From contig OX637288.1 in assembly GCA_951799445.1 (NCBI GenBank), positions 13,208,501-13,272,500 of the forward strand: a stretch of 64,000 bases of DNA, written 5' to 3'. This DNA comes from Pseudisothecium myosuroides. Taxonomy: Eukaryota; Streptophyta; Bryopsida; Hypnales; Lembophyllaceae. Below are positions 23,207-47,751 of this stretch, piece by piece (position 1 is the stretch's first letter; every line of letters starts with the position of its first letter). The notes beneath the pieces are model-generated. The model was not told the DNA's origin and did not search any database. It saw only the letters and a list, made by a program, of their open reading frames with translations. The translations under genes and the position numbers were made by a program.

Positions 23207-25666
23207 CATGGGGAAGGGAAGGAATTGGATTTGGAAGTCTGCTCCAGGGAAAAATTAGAAGCTCAATGTATCAAATATCTAGCCCCGGTACGAAACTTCT
23301 GCTCTTTACTTTAATTCTCAATAGAAGTTGGCCTTTTCCCGAGCACCCCTCAGATGTAAGACAGATTTTGCTGTTCAAAGTTACAAAATTGACAGAGCCA
23401 ATTTGCAATTATACCAGAACGAGAGGGAGGCGTATGAAGTAATCATTGAAGATGGCAAGCTAGTGTATAAATTGACTCGGGAATTAGTGCATGCACCGAA
23501 GGGGGATCGATGGATATTCGTCTTGAGCCCTTGTGGCAAGCTCTATGTTGCCAAGGTATGCTCGGAAACTGAATCTGCTTGGTTCTAGAGGCTTCGATAT
23601 TGGTAAGCTTCCTCCCGGATGTACTGGCTAAGTTAATGGTAGCTCGTTGCTCTGAAGCGTCGGAAAAGACAAGTGATTTGGAAGTCCTGACGTCAGGGAA
23701 GGTTCTGGAACGTTAACCCCTAAAAGGACCAAGGAACCCACTTTGAATTTTTTGAGAACTGGGATTGGGATAGACTCTGTTGACTTCATGATTTGGAATT
23801 TTTGCATGAAACTTTTAGAATGTATGTTAGTCATCCCAATTTGCTTGGGAAGCTTTGTGTCATGTCATTCTGATAAATATTGTAAAAGTTAGAAGTTTTT
23901 ATTTATTCATTTCTATGTCAAATCAGATAGTTAGAAATATATTCTAAAAAAAGATTGATTAATTTTAAATACTGAATTGTATAGATTGATACCTACTTAA
24001 AAACATTTGAACCATTCAATTTCAAATAATGAAGTAAAAGTTTTGAGGAATTTTTCTGTGTAGGCAATGAAGGTAGAAAAAACATATGAAGTTGTTTTTT
24101 GAACTCATTTTATAAATTTTCAAATAAAAAAAAAACTAAAAGAGTACCAAATTATCAATTGTTTACTAGAATACTCTCACCATTTGGAACACCAATTCTC
24201 AATTTCTTATAAAAGTTATGAACGGTTTAGTTTTTTCTTTCATTCAATACCACCTTTTGGTTTATAGTTTTTTATAATATGAAAATGAAAACTTTTTTGG
24301 ATAAATTTTTTTCTATATATTTTCAATCCATTTTGCATGACATTGACAAAAATGCACAAGTTTTAGGACATACATTTTTTTTTTAAATGTTGAAAGACAA
24401 AAGTTCACCTTTTGGAAGTGCTAGAAAAGCCTACTTTTTGAAGTTTATGTACATTGAACATGCAATCGGTGGAGATATTCAATGTAAAACTTGGGGATGA
24501 TGTACTTCGTCAAGTTAATTAAAGGATCTTGTAGTTGGATTTATAAACATGAATGAAGATTTTGGGGACTAGCATTTTGAAGTTGTTTTGGGCCTCTAAA
24601 ATGAAAGAAATTTAGGAGTTAATTAATGCAAAGTAGTGGCTATATATGGTATGCTGAACAGAAAGAGAAAGGGAAGTTTCAGCATTCCAGTTTCTTGGCT
24701 GGAGGTGTCACCACTGCAGCTGGGCGCCTCCTTGTAAATCACGGCGTTCTGCAGGTACTGATCCAGATTGAAAATTTTACCCATTACCAGATCTCGAGAT
24801 TGTACATTTGTACCTCTTTATTCTATTTACCGTAGTATGGCTTGCACTGTTTTTCATAGTCTCGGTCGCACTAAATAAGAATAAGGAGTGTAGCTCAGGT
24901 GCAGGCCTTCATTACTTTGAAATATCGTACATGAAGATATTCACTCACTCACTCCACCTGTTTTGGACTTCACAGCTTATGGAGGCACATAGTGGACACT
25001 ATCTTCCCACCCCAGACAATTTTCGAACACTGATATCCTCCCTCACGAACAGTGGCGCTGATCTGACTGTTGCCAAGGTAATGGTCATACAGGATTAGTA
25101 ATTAAATTGGCATGTTTCAGAGCGCCGAACCATGGACACATTCCATGGACGGGCGTTTCCAATTTCTTCAGTTTTTGCCATTTCCCTGAATATGGCAATA
25201 GCATTAGTTGCATTGCATTCTATTGATTTGGCGAACTTGTCAACTGTTCATACATTTGTGGTACCTAGCTTATTTCCCTCTCCTTTTTATTTTGCTGATG
25301 ATAATAATTATTTTTGTGAGAGCGAGGTTATCTATGGTTCCCCGATTGCCATTCCCGGTAGACAGTGTTCTCAATAGGGAACTGATTAACACTGAGATGC
25401 AGTGAACTGATTATTAACAATTGGTGGGTTTCATTCTCCAGGTTCATTTGGAATCTGAAGATGAGATTGCGAAACGAGCCCTAGAGAAGAGCGGAAGGGT
25501 ATTGTCGATGGACAACGAGACAACGTTCATAGCACTGTTAGCAAGCGCGGGATTCAACATCCGCTCTGATTCTAACGCACGTTTCACAAAGTGTGACTCT
25601 GACTCCGGACGCGAGGACTTATTCGACTCGAAAGCTACTGCACTACCAAAAGTAACCCCTCGTTAG
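21883..25666 (+). CDS. IQM-like (IQ-motif protein family) gene, 9 exons, 398 aa
   Basis: Exons: 21883-22151, 22325-22451, 22798-22863, 22988-23076, 23200-23287, 23418-23555, 24662-24754, 24976-25077, 25442-25666. All introns are GT-AG and all phases agree. The family core is clear: [10 protein letters not shown] (about residue 134), [18 protein letters not shown] (155), [17 protein letters not shown] (215), [13 protein letters not shown] (262), [12 protein letters not shown] (295). These match plant IQM calmodulin-binding proteins. Family knowledge: IQM proteins carry an N-terminal IQ motif and act in Ca2+/calmodulin-linked stress signalling. Here the ~130 residues before the core contain no visible IQ motif (no LQxxYRxxRxR...WWK). 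ATG 21883 is preferred because the open frame upstream of it is not kept in the duplicate. The longer in-frame ATG at 21712 would add 57 residues. Intron 6 holds a TTAA element. The family assignment is firm; calmodulin binding is doubtful. Confidence 0.85.
22527..22700. mobile_element. MITE-like insert in intron 2 of IQM-like gene
   Basis: The segment starts 'aaattttgttaaactggtgg' and ends 'ccgccatttaacgaaatat', an imperfect inverted pair. It contains 'gaaagtgcttagtttgtgga' and resembles the hairpin element at 43213-43406. The same insert is found in the duplicate gene at about 61421-61553, so it predates the duplication. Confidence 0.55.
23713..24622. mobile_element. TTAA-family element, copy 4, filling intron 6 of IQM-like gene
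   Basis: Left end TTAACCCCTAAAAGGACC; right end ...TTTAGGAGTTAA (degenerate inverted partner). It is 910 bp and AT-rich. Intron 6 spans 23556-24661, so the element is most of the intron and its right end lies only 39 bp before the exon 7 acceptor. It has no coding capacity. Confidence 0.7.
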
Positions 25667-27349
25667 CCATTTGAAATCCTTCTCCTGCGCGAATTTCACA
25701 TCGCTAAGGTCGTGGTTTAATTTCACGCCGAATTTCACATCTAGATACATGAATTTGCAACCTCACAGCGATTGATTTTCCACCGGCAGACTCTCGTAAA
25801 AGAGTGCATCTGAGCTCGACTCAGCAAGCCCACTGCAACACCTCCAATTCTGTGTGACTATACAGACTATACAATGGGATCGAATGGGATCCGGGCATGG
25901 CCTTGCCAGGTGGCTGGCACGGGTATATTCCACATCATACCTGCCATATGTGGTGACGAGCGCTTGTGCTTGGGTTTGCTGACTATTTGCTCACACACAA
26001 TGCTAGAATTAAGTTAAGTTGAGATTTTGAGGTTATTTAGCATTGTGGCATTGACCAAAATGTTTGCAAACACCACTATACGAACGAATAGTAGGGTAGT
26101 GAATTCTTTTGTGTATATGATTGGCCTCTTTCAATTTGAGGGAGAGGCCACGTCTCCTACAATTTTATAGGCTGTGCTTCACGTACACATTGCTAGAGGG
26201 TGATGATTTTCTAGTACCTTAGCGGTGGTACTGATTCAGAGGAAGCTGAACAGTATTACAACTGATCAATCTGAAGCTGCGGGAGACAGTGGCTTCCACA
26301 AATTTTATGTTCGGTGCATTTAATAAAGCGCATTTGCAATGAATCGCTTGCATAGTTTTACATTTAGACGCTGGATTAGAATGTTCAATGTTCATCGAAT
26401 GAATAATTTCATAAATTGTTGGAGTTCCATGAGTTCGAAAGCGAGGGACCTATGGCAAATGTGCAGTTAAATATTTGAAGTTCTGAATATTTGTTGTGTG
26501 GAGTAGCCCAGTGGATGAAAAATCTAATTCTATTATTTGGCGGAAAATTCACGACATGCATAGCTATCTTTAATTCTCAAGAGTTGTATTGGCTATGTAA
26601 TTCTGAGGAGTCAAGAAGCTCGAGAGCAATATTGAACATTTAATGTCAAGTCATTTTTCGCAATCAAGAATGTCAAGATCTATAATTTATGGTTGAATCG
26701 GAGGGCTTTAAAAGAGAGGATTAATTCTCTTCTGACTAGCCAATATGGCTGTGACATTGTTGCCTTGAACTGCAGGCTTTAATTTGCATTATTAGAACCA
26801 ATTCTGTAAAAGCCATGCAGTCCTGAAATTTCGTTGGATTTTCAGATTTGTAAGTCCAATTGGATCTACCATGCAATGCACGATTAGAATGTGAGCTACG
26901 GGATGGATCTCAGTCAGTATGATCAAGTCTGGCTGCACACCTGCTGGTTAGCCCTGTTTGCAACTCTTTTTAGCAATTGGAAAGAGGCCCGCAAGATCCA
27001 TGTTTCTTCTTTTTATGCAAAGGACTTTCACATCAATACAGACTGTAAGTACCGTACACCTTCCATGCAATCTTACACAGTGCATAAAATCGGCACCCCA
27101 GTTGGCCAGCTTTCCTGTATGTAACTTACTACATATCGCCCCTAGCAGAGTAGCAGTTATTGCAAGGACAGGCTGACTGGTCCAGGGGAAAACGTAGGAA
27201 CTTATTATTCACATCTAAATAATTAAATTTGTTAAATTTGAATTCATTTTTGTACTCCAGGACTTCGCTTGTGGAAGGGATTAAAATGAGTATGAAGATT
27301 GAATGTGCACTCAACATGATCGACAGATGCTACCAAAATATTAAATCAA
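25667..27349. other. Convergent intergenic region (two 3' ends)
   Basis: This is the 1.7 kb between the stop codons of the IQM-like (+) and ABCC (-) genes. It should hold both 3' untranslated regions. An AATAAA at 26322-26327 is a plausible polyadenylation signal for the IQM-like gene. The open frame at 26891-27124 resembles no family and is not called as a gene. Confidence 0.6.
26322..26327 (+). terminator. Possible polyadenylation signal (AATAAA)
   Basis: A canonical AATAAA about 660 bp after the stop codon of the IQM-like gene, in otherwise non-coding DNA. Plant polyadenylation signals are loose, so this is only suggestive. Confidence 0.3.
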
Positions 27350-39898
<12,549 letters not shown>

Positions 39899-42800
39899 TG
39901 CTGTGCTAATTCGAGCTAATTCGAGCTTTTTGAATCACCGAAGATGGCAGACTCTCTAATCTAGCTAGCCCCAGTTCACACCCGATGATACGCCTGCTGC
40001 TTGCCTTCTCATCACTCAATTAATTCGATCTGCAACGGTTCAATTCGGACACATATACATGGGTTCAGAAAATTCTAAACCCTTCAGCATCAGGTTTTGG
40101 CCAACAATACACTCAATATCATTATTCAATCTCTGAGGATGCTGAATTACCCAATCTAAAGGTTTTTAATTAAACTCCATGAAAAATATTGAAAACCAAC
40201 AACTCTCAGACCTTAACTTGCCAACTATCCTGGACCTCACCGGATTTGAGTAGTAGCAATGCAAAAATACAAAACCCCAACTTAACCAGAAGTCCAGAAT
40301 CACATTAACTACAGATTGAGCATGGCAATCAATTCATCTCAAATATTGAATTCATCCAAATCTACAAGAGTTCACAACCACTGCGCACCATCGACTTGAT
40401 CGAACTTAGAATCAAAGCTGTTTTTTCAATCACATCACCCAATTAAGTGAGACTCCAATTACGAACCTTGGGTTTTCACAAAATTCTCTGTCATGCCTGT
40501 CAATAGAATTAGGATACCTTGTTCGATCCAGTCAGTTGATCCGATTCGATCCCCACAGATTGGAGCAACGTAACATTCACACATGCATGCCATGGCGCAC
40601 AGACACGCTATCGTTCTAAAAGATCACCACATGTTTGTAATTATGAAAAAGAATTTAGTCTCTCCACGACAATCGAATCAATCACTTTAGAAGTGTCTGA
40701 CCCCATTCAATGCTTACTATATATGAGCGACCGGCCTTGCTTCAATCAATGGCACCTATCGAAAAAACAAAATGTTCCTGAATTGTACATAAACCAAGTA
40801 ACCCCCAGACCGATGCTTTACTCATTTACTCAAATTTTTCATGGATGCCGTGTTTGTCCACATGCCCACAAGAGCCCAAGAATCAACCAGTTCAGCTTCC
40901 ATGCTCGCACCGCAACTTCCGCCATGACCCCACAAGGCCACATGCAAACATAATTAATGTACTGAAGAAGGGAGATTATCTCTGGTTCGATCTCGGATTG
41001 CCATTCCCGTTTTCAGTGTTACCATCGACGAAGATTTGTGCCACTGATTCTCCATTAGTGCAAAATCTCATTAGGAAACGTCTGATATTCCTGTCAGAGA
41101 AACAAGGATCGATAATTAATTGATTAATCTCCCTGTGCAAGGCACCTAAGTTTCTAAAGTTGAGAAGCGGGAAGGCCCTGGACCCTTCACTCTCCGGTGG
41201 CGTGGCTGCCATTGTGGGTGCAGGCTGTTCCTGGGACCAGCACTCCCACAAGTGTGAGCCAGACAACTGCAGCACCGTATGAGGCACTTAATCCGATTCA
41301 GGGGTTTGAGGAGATATTGCCGGGCGGAAGATACGTGACGAGACGTGGACATCGATCAACGATGGAGGGACAAGCTCCAGCTAGTACTACGGAATCTACA
41401 GTGCTCACTAGCACATAAGACGCGCGTACGACAGAATATAGAGTGCATGATGGCCATATATGCGCCTTGAATTGCGTAGCTCTTGTCGATGCGCGCATGC
41501 TTTCCGGCTTTTGCAAGCATACTGTAGTAAGCATCAATGGGAACGTACCCGATCGATCAACTTGCATGCCATTGATCGATACGTATCAGTCCATGTCACA
41601 TGCTAACGTACAAAGTAACCAGTCCAGTAAACGTACGTTCAATGAATTTCAGGGCTGGACATGATTCATCCGTTCACTATTATATATTCAAATCAAGTCA
41701 CACAGTGGTTCATCAGTACTTCGATCGAAGCGATAGGTTACCATACTCAGAGCGTTCGCTCGATCAGTGGATAGCCAGGGAATCATCGTCAATTAATATT
41801 TCGTCAAATTGTCGTCGCCAACTGAGGTGTCAAAAATTAATGATGACACAAATCTTAAACACAGCTCTACAAGCCAGCTAGTAAAAAGCTAGAACAGATT
41901 AAACTTTCAGGCTGCGCGCGCGTCCTGAACTTAGCTACAGTAGCTTAAAGCACCAAGTTTTGGTAATGATTGAATTAATACCGCCAATTTATCGAAATTG
42001 ACATACGTTAAAGTTAACATACTTCGTAGCTTTCATTCCTGATCACCTATCTTGACGATGATTTCCGTGCGTGGTTGCACCAAATAACGAATCCTTGGCA
42101 ATTGATCCATTGGTGTCGACATGGTACGTCAGCGGCATGGGTTCGAGACAGGAGAGCGAGCGCCCGGATTCCCGAGAGCATAAGAAGGCACTGTTGGTGA
42201 TGCAACGGCAGATGAGGGCCGGGAGTAGTGATTCCATCAAGTTGCATTGGCAGTGGGGCTCTCCTTACTACTTATAATTCCTTTTAAATTTCTTACCGTA
42301 TGTGACAACTGCAGATGACTGGTTTCCATGCTTGCGAATTGAATCGGTCACGTCACGTTACAGTGGTACCGTGGGAGGCGGTGCGTCAGGTGGTGACACC
42401 ACGAGATCCACCGCATCCCCAGGTCAGCAATACGACGACAGCATCAATGGACGTAGCGCTCAGGATTTCCTACTTTAGCTAAATGCCAGGGCCAGTTTAC
42501 ACTGAGGGACCAGAAGCACTCTCAGGCTACCTCACTCTGTTAGATGTGACGAGCATGGGAAGCCAGAGCCCAAGACAAAAAATAGTCATGGCATTTTGCA
42601 TGGTTTTGGTACAAATTCAAGAGAGACCATAGATGGGCCATATCTATTTTTTACGGATTATTAGAGATGACATTGTCAACCACAAGATCAATTAAATAGA
42701 CAAAATCTATAGTTGTGAGGTTTTAGCTCATCATGATCTCCTAGAAATTTGTTAGGCGGTTAGACCTACCTCATGGAGATGGTCAAGAAAAAAGCTCAAG

Positions 42801-42970
42801 CTAGAAACCGGCAAAACATTATACGGGAAACTTTGTTAAAATGGCATATGAAATCTGCCATTATTCCATTTTTTTTCATTCAATTCCTTCTTTAGCCCTA
42901 AGGTCTAGTAATAGAATAGATTTCAAACTACACAGTCTAAACTAAAAAGTGCCAAGTTTGTAGAATAATC
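39899..42970. other. Upstream region of ABCC; no recognised gene
   Basis: This region should contain the ABCC promoter and 5' untranslated region, but no core promoter element stands out. A direct repeat of 'gctaattcga' lies just upstream of the ATG. Between about 40.9 and 42.5 kb the DNA is less AT-rich, with many CG-containing palindromes (CGATCGATC, ACGTACGT, GCGCGCGC). Open frames on both strands (e.g. 40976-41287 -, 41197-41418 +) resemble no family. Confidence 0.45.
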
Positions 42971-42977
42971 CCATTTT

Positions 42978-44430
42978 GGACGAATGCAAGAAACACCTAC
43001 CAATTTTGTTGCGTTTTGAACAGTACTCATGATTTTTTTTTGGAGTACTTTAAAATTAGAAAAATAATTATATATATATATATATGTGACTAATGTATAC
43101 ACCTTTAAGATGAAGGAAATTACCAAAGGAAATGCATAAAAAAAAATTCTAAGCAAGAAAACTAGAAAAGTGTCAAATCTCAAGAAAATGGACACTTTGA
43201 TGTTTTAATTAGATGGGCAATTTCATTAAAATGGCGGTGTTCCAAGTACCACTTTGACGGTGTGCCATTTTCACCATCTAGGACTGGTATAGATTTTAGA
43301 ACGGCCGTTCTGAACCATCTAGGACAGGCATAGATTTAGAACGATAGTTCTGAATTGTTTACATGCCATTTTAAAATAATATCGCCATTTTAATGAAATT
43401 GCCCATTTAGTTAAGAATAGGAAAAAAAATAAAGACATAAAATAAAAATTGGCCATTTGTAACAATTCTATGGTTTATACAACTTCCATATTATATGGCC
43501 CTGATTAAAATCATATATAATGCATTTTTGTACAAACTTAAAGGATTTAATTTATTTTAATGTAAAAAATTCTTATAGCCCTTTTAACAAGGAATCCAAA
43601 AATGTAGTTATTTATATATATAATGATTATTCTTTGAGGACAATAATAGTATTAAAATCCTAATAATATAAATTTTTCTAATACATGTATCAATGTATCA
43701 TGGGACAAGCTACCCAACTTTGGGGGCTTTCTAATAAAACTTTAATTTTAATCAAAGGCAACTTCTTGTATGGAATTTTTAAAACTATGTATAAGTATTT
43801 CAATTCTTCATATATATTGCAAGTTTTTTTTCTAATATGTATGCAACACAACATTTTCTAAATTTAATTTATTTTAATTTGATCTTCACCTAACTTTTTG
43901 GTCTTTTTTATTTGATATAAGTCTTACAAAAGCCGTCCTCTAAGCTGTTTTAATGCTAATGACCCCTGCGTGTAATACATGAGTTGCGTACTTAGGAAAT
44001 GGTCATTCACCCCAAAAATTCCAAAATAATATTTTATATGTTACAAAATGCAAGCAAAAAAAAGCGCACTTTGTAGACTTCTAGACCACATATAATTAAT
44101 TATTTTTAGAATTCTTTTGGACAATAGCAACAAGTTTATTAAAAGACCATCCCTACCAAATTTCAACTTGAAATTCATTTTTGGGGGTACTAAAGTAGTA
44201 CTAAAAACTTCCAAATCGGCAAGTGTGACATAAAATTGGGGGCCATTTTTAGACAATGAACTATTTTTGAAAATTACAAGAAATTAGGCAAAGTATATAG
44301 TAATCACATATACCTTACCTATAAATCTTGAGTCAATTGGAGCCAAAACACAAAACTTATAACCAAAAAACAAATCAGCATGCAGGATGTGACGCAAAAT
44401 AGTACATTCAAGTGTTTCTTGCATTCAACC
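42978..44430. mobile_element. TIR element with GAATGCAAGAAACAC ends, 1.45 kb
   Basis: The left end GGACGAATGCAAGAAACACC is mirrored at the right end (GGTTGAATGCAAGAAACAC when reversed). The flanks are TTTT on both sides, consistent with a 4-bp duplication but low in complexity. It shares its terminal word with 17068-17805. There is no transposase frame. A MITE (43213-43406) is nested within it, so this element is older than that insertion. Confidence 0.6.
43213..43406. mobile_element. MITE with 24-bp perfect inverted repeats, TSD TTAG
   Basis: The first and last 24 bases (beginning ATGGGCAATTTCATTAAAAT) are exact reverse complements, flanked on both sides by TTAG (43209-43212 and 43407-43410). 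At 194 bp it can fold over most of its length, including the internal inverted words around 'gaacggccgttc'. It is related to the inserts in intron 2 of both IQM-like copies. Confidence 0.8.
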
Positions 44431-44439
44431 TTTTAACAA

Positions 44440-47390
44440 GATATTGGTTTTATCTACTTTGGCCATATGGGATTCTAAGTGGATTTCTCATCTATAAAAA
44501 ATAGCATGGGCTTTGGCCAAAGTGTAAATTCAACTTGGATTACACCTATCCACCAATTACAGCTTTGATATTTTTGAAGGGTCTTTGGTCCAACACTCCA
44601 ACCTTGGTGTACACGGCCTCCAGTCTCATGAATAAAAGCATTATTAATACTAATACTTAAAGATTAGATTGAGACATAAACTAGGTATAATCTAAAAATT
44701 TTGAAGTTGTAAAATATTATGGGTGAAATGTCCGAAAGGTTGCAAGAACTTTTTCTTCCATATTGCATTATTTTTGAAATATTTCAAAATTATATAAGAA
44801 ATTGATGAGTAAAACTCTAAAACATTTATAATCGTCATCAAGTTGAAAAGACATAACAACGAAGAAAAGACATCATAATAAAAAAACATCAATTAAAAAA
44901 GGCACAACAATAAGAAATAAGAAAATTTACAACAATCAAAACATGAAGAGCCATACTAGACAAAAAAAAAAAAAATCAATAGTTCAATTGCCCAAATCCA
45001 AAACAAATCTAAAATCTAACCCTAACATACAATACCTAAATTACTCTTTGTAAAGGTCAAAATAAAATATTTAATCATCATAAATTAGAGTAATTTTTTG
45101 TCAAAAAGTGCCACATTTCATACTGTCATTGGTTTAGGGATCTTCAAATATGAGGTGGAAATAAAATTTTAGTTGAAAATCTTTTACTTTATATTCTTAC
45201 TATAAGTCTTTCTATAAAAATGAATGGATTTTTAATTTTTAATTTTTTGAGATGAAAGCATGTGTCTTCTTTGTAATCAAAATTTCAAAGTTTCTGAATA
45301 GATAAGAAATTATCATGAATTTTTGAAGAAAAAGTGAAAAAAATTCATATCAAATGCAATGTAAGTCTAAAAAATCTGAAAATTTCACTATAGAATATTA
45401 GTGTATATTATAAAGTATATCTTCCATTACCATTTTAACAAAATTCCCTTTGAACTTCAAAAGATACATTTTTTTAATTATGATCTCATTGCAAAAAAAA
45501 ATTAATATAGAATTGATTCCAAAATACAATTATATGATTTAGGCATTAAATTTTCTAATATTCTAAGTTCAATATGTCTTCTATTATTATTAACAACTTT
45601 TGAAGTGCACAATTGATTAATCTAGAATTCAAAATGAATATACGTTTTTAGCTTTTGATTTTGAATATTTTTAAAAGTATTTATAATATAATATCATAAT
45701 TATTAAATCATAATTTACTAAAAAAAATATATTTTCATAAATTATCATACTTTAGACTCTCATGGTTTATGAGGCTTTTGAATACCAAAAATTATCACTT
45801 TTGAGGTGAGTTTCTAAAAATAAAATTCCAAATACATTATTTTACTAAGTATCCATACACATTTAGAGGTGCTAAGGTAAACTTCCATTAAGTGACCAAA
45901 AATTATATCAATTTAATACATATTAGAATAATTTGAGATTTTGGTTACAATAGGCTTAGAAATCAATGGATGTTTATAGCACTATCCAAGTAATGTACCT
46001 TCTATATATTTGTTTAAGAATGTAGTGCTGATGTCAATATACTAAAAATCAACCTTCTAAGTTGCTTGGCACCATAGGCATGATAGAGAACATACATGAA
46101 TGTTAGAATGTTAGAGTGGGAGTGATGAGCAACAAGCAATAAGAATTTTTGATATTTCGAAAAGAATGGACTTCAAATGGATTTCAATTTGGAGTCCTTG
46201 AAATGCCATATTGGATGTGGGCTTAGGATTTAGGGCTTAGGTTGATTGGAAAGACCAATAAAAATTGGATGAATTCTCAATAACCGATGAATGTTGATAA
46301 ATGAAATTTGTCATTATTCATCAAATTCAATGATATGCTCATGCTTTGATAATATGTTTTAAGATTTGGATAAGTTTTGGCAAGGCAATAGAATGTCCCA
46401 AATCATAGTTCTTGACCAACATGAAAGTGAAAACAGAGGATTATGGATATGAAATGCAATTAGCAAAAAGATCATGGTTCCTTGACTTCTGATAGTAAAA
46501 CGTGTTGTACTTCATAGAATGAGTGATCAGTAATGGTATATAATTTTGAGAGTTAACATCAAATAGAATTCAGAAAACTTAGTGAAACACTCATTGATGC
46601 AATTTTAATTGAGTACAAGAATAACTTCAGTGAGAAATTGGTGAGGGTGTGTTTCTTGTTCTTCTTCATACAAGTCTGATGTGTGCTTCACTGTCATAGC
46701 CCTAAAATCACCACATTCTTTGAAGGTTTTACACTCAAAAAATACACGATCCAATAAAAGCTGAGCTGAGCTATTCAACAATGTTACAAACATCCTACAG
46801 AACTATGCAAGCAGCTGATAATATTTAATGACACTACAATCGTTGAGTGTGTCCAAAACATTTTCAATTATCAGTATTAATTGCTCAGCTTCAGTGAGTG
46901 AATCCCACCTACACTTCACCATCTTTAGGGCTTCAAATGAAGTGTCAGGTACACCGTGACAGATTTTCAGGTTTGCAAGCTTAATCTGCGGTCAAGAGCT
47001 AATTTACAAGTCTAGTCTTACGTCCTAAGTTTTCATGGCATAATCTCAGTAGCTCTAGAACTCTGACTAACTCTAAAATTCTTTAGCCTTTCTACTCTCA
47101 CTCGCTTCTTTCCTCGTTTGTCTACAAATTGGATGGCTTGCTTTGCAAAAATGAGCATCAATACTTAACTTAGACGTCTGCATATAAGTGATCTGCTTGC
47201 AGTCAACTTTTACCGCTTAGATGTTTTGCTTATATCGATCTTTGTAAAAGTACAGATTACTGACCTCAATTTCGTCACATTAGTCATGACCGGAAGATTG
47301 TGTTTTGTAGAGAATGAAGCACAATTCAATGAAGTGATTCTAGCATGTTTCACCAAAAAAATAATCTTCTAGCAATTGTATTTCCATAGT
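44440..47390. other. AT-rich DNA, no gene recognised
   Basis: Very AT-rich from 44.4 to 46 kb. From about 46.1 kb the base composition becomes more mixed and may include old retroelement sequence, but no frame matches a known domain convincingly. Confidence 0.4.
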
Positions 47391-47392
47391 AT

Positions 47393-47563
47393 TGTTGTCA
47401 CCCAAGTATAGTTAGGGTTCTATCTGTTAATAGGATGCTTATCATCCATTTACTAATTAGGATTAGGACTCTTGTATTTAACTGAGCCCCATTGGGTTCC
47501 TTAATGCATCTACTAATGCAAAGCTGATCCGAGCTGTTAGAATGCATCTCGTCTTTCCCAACA
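47393..47563 (+). repeat. Putative 5' LTR of copia element
   Basis: It starts TGTTGTCACCC and ends CCCAACA directly before the primer-binding site, giving TG...CA ends and 171 bp. The start is inferred, because no 3' LTR is available for comparison. Confidence 0.55.
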
Positions 47564-47575
47564 TGGTATTAGAGC
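47564..47575 (+). other. Primer-binding site (initiator tRNA-Met type)
   Basis: TGGTATTAGAGC differs by one base from the TGGTATCAGAGC found after the 5' LTR of most plant copia elements, which pairs with the 3' end of initiator tRNA-Met. Confidence 0.85.
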
Positions 47576-47751
47576 GACACACCTAGAATTTAAGAGTCAA
47601 AGAACACTTTCAGAGTGTCTACAATTGAGGTTTCTAGTCTTTGGTAATAGACTTATATCGATTAGCAGGTGTCCATAGGCGGCGCCACTACAGGCAAGGG
47701 ATCAGAGAGTTCCTTTCCGAGTAAGTGTTACTTGTCTACAGTACGTTAGAA

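Noticed and set aside
40976..41567. Overlapping open frames upstream of ABCC, considered as a small gene or extra ABCC 5' exons
   Set aside because: No family resemblance, no consistent frame, and the ABCC protein already starts with a normal MRP4-like N-terminus at 39898.
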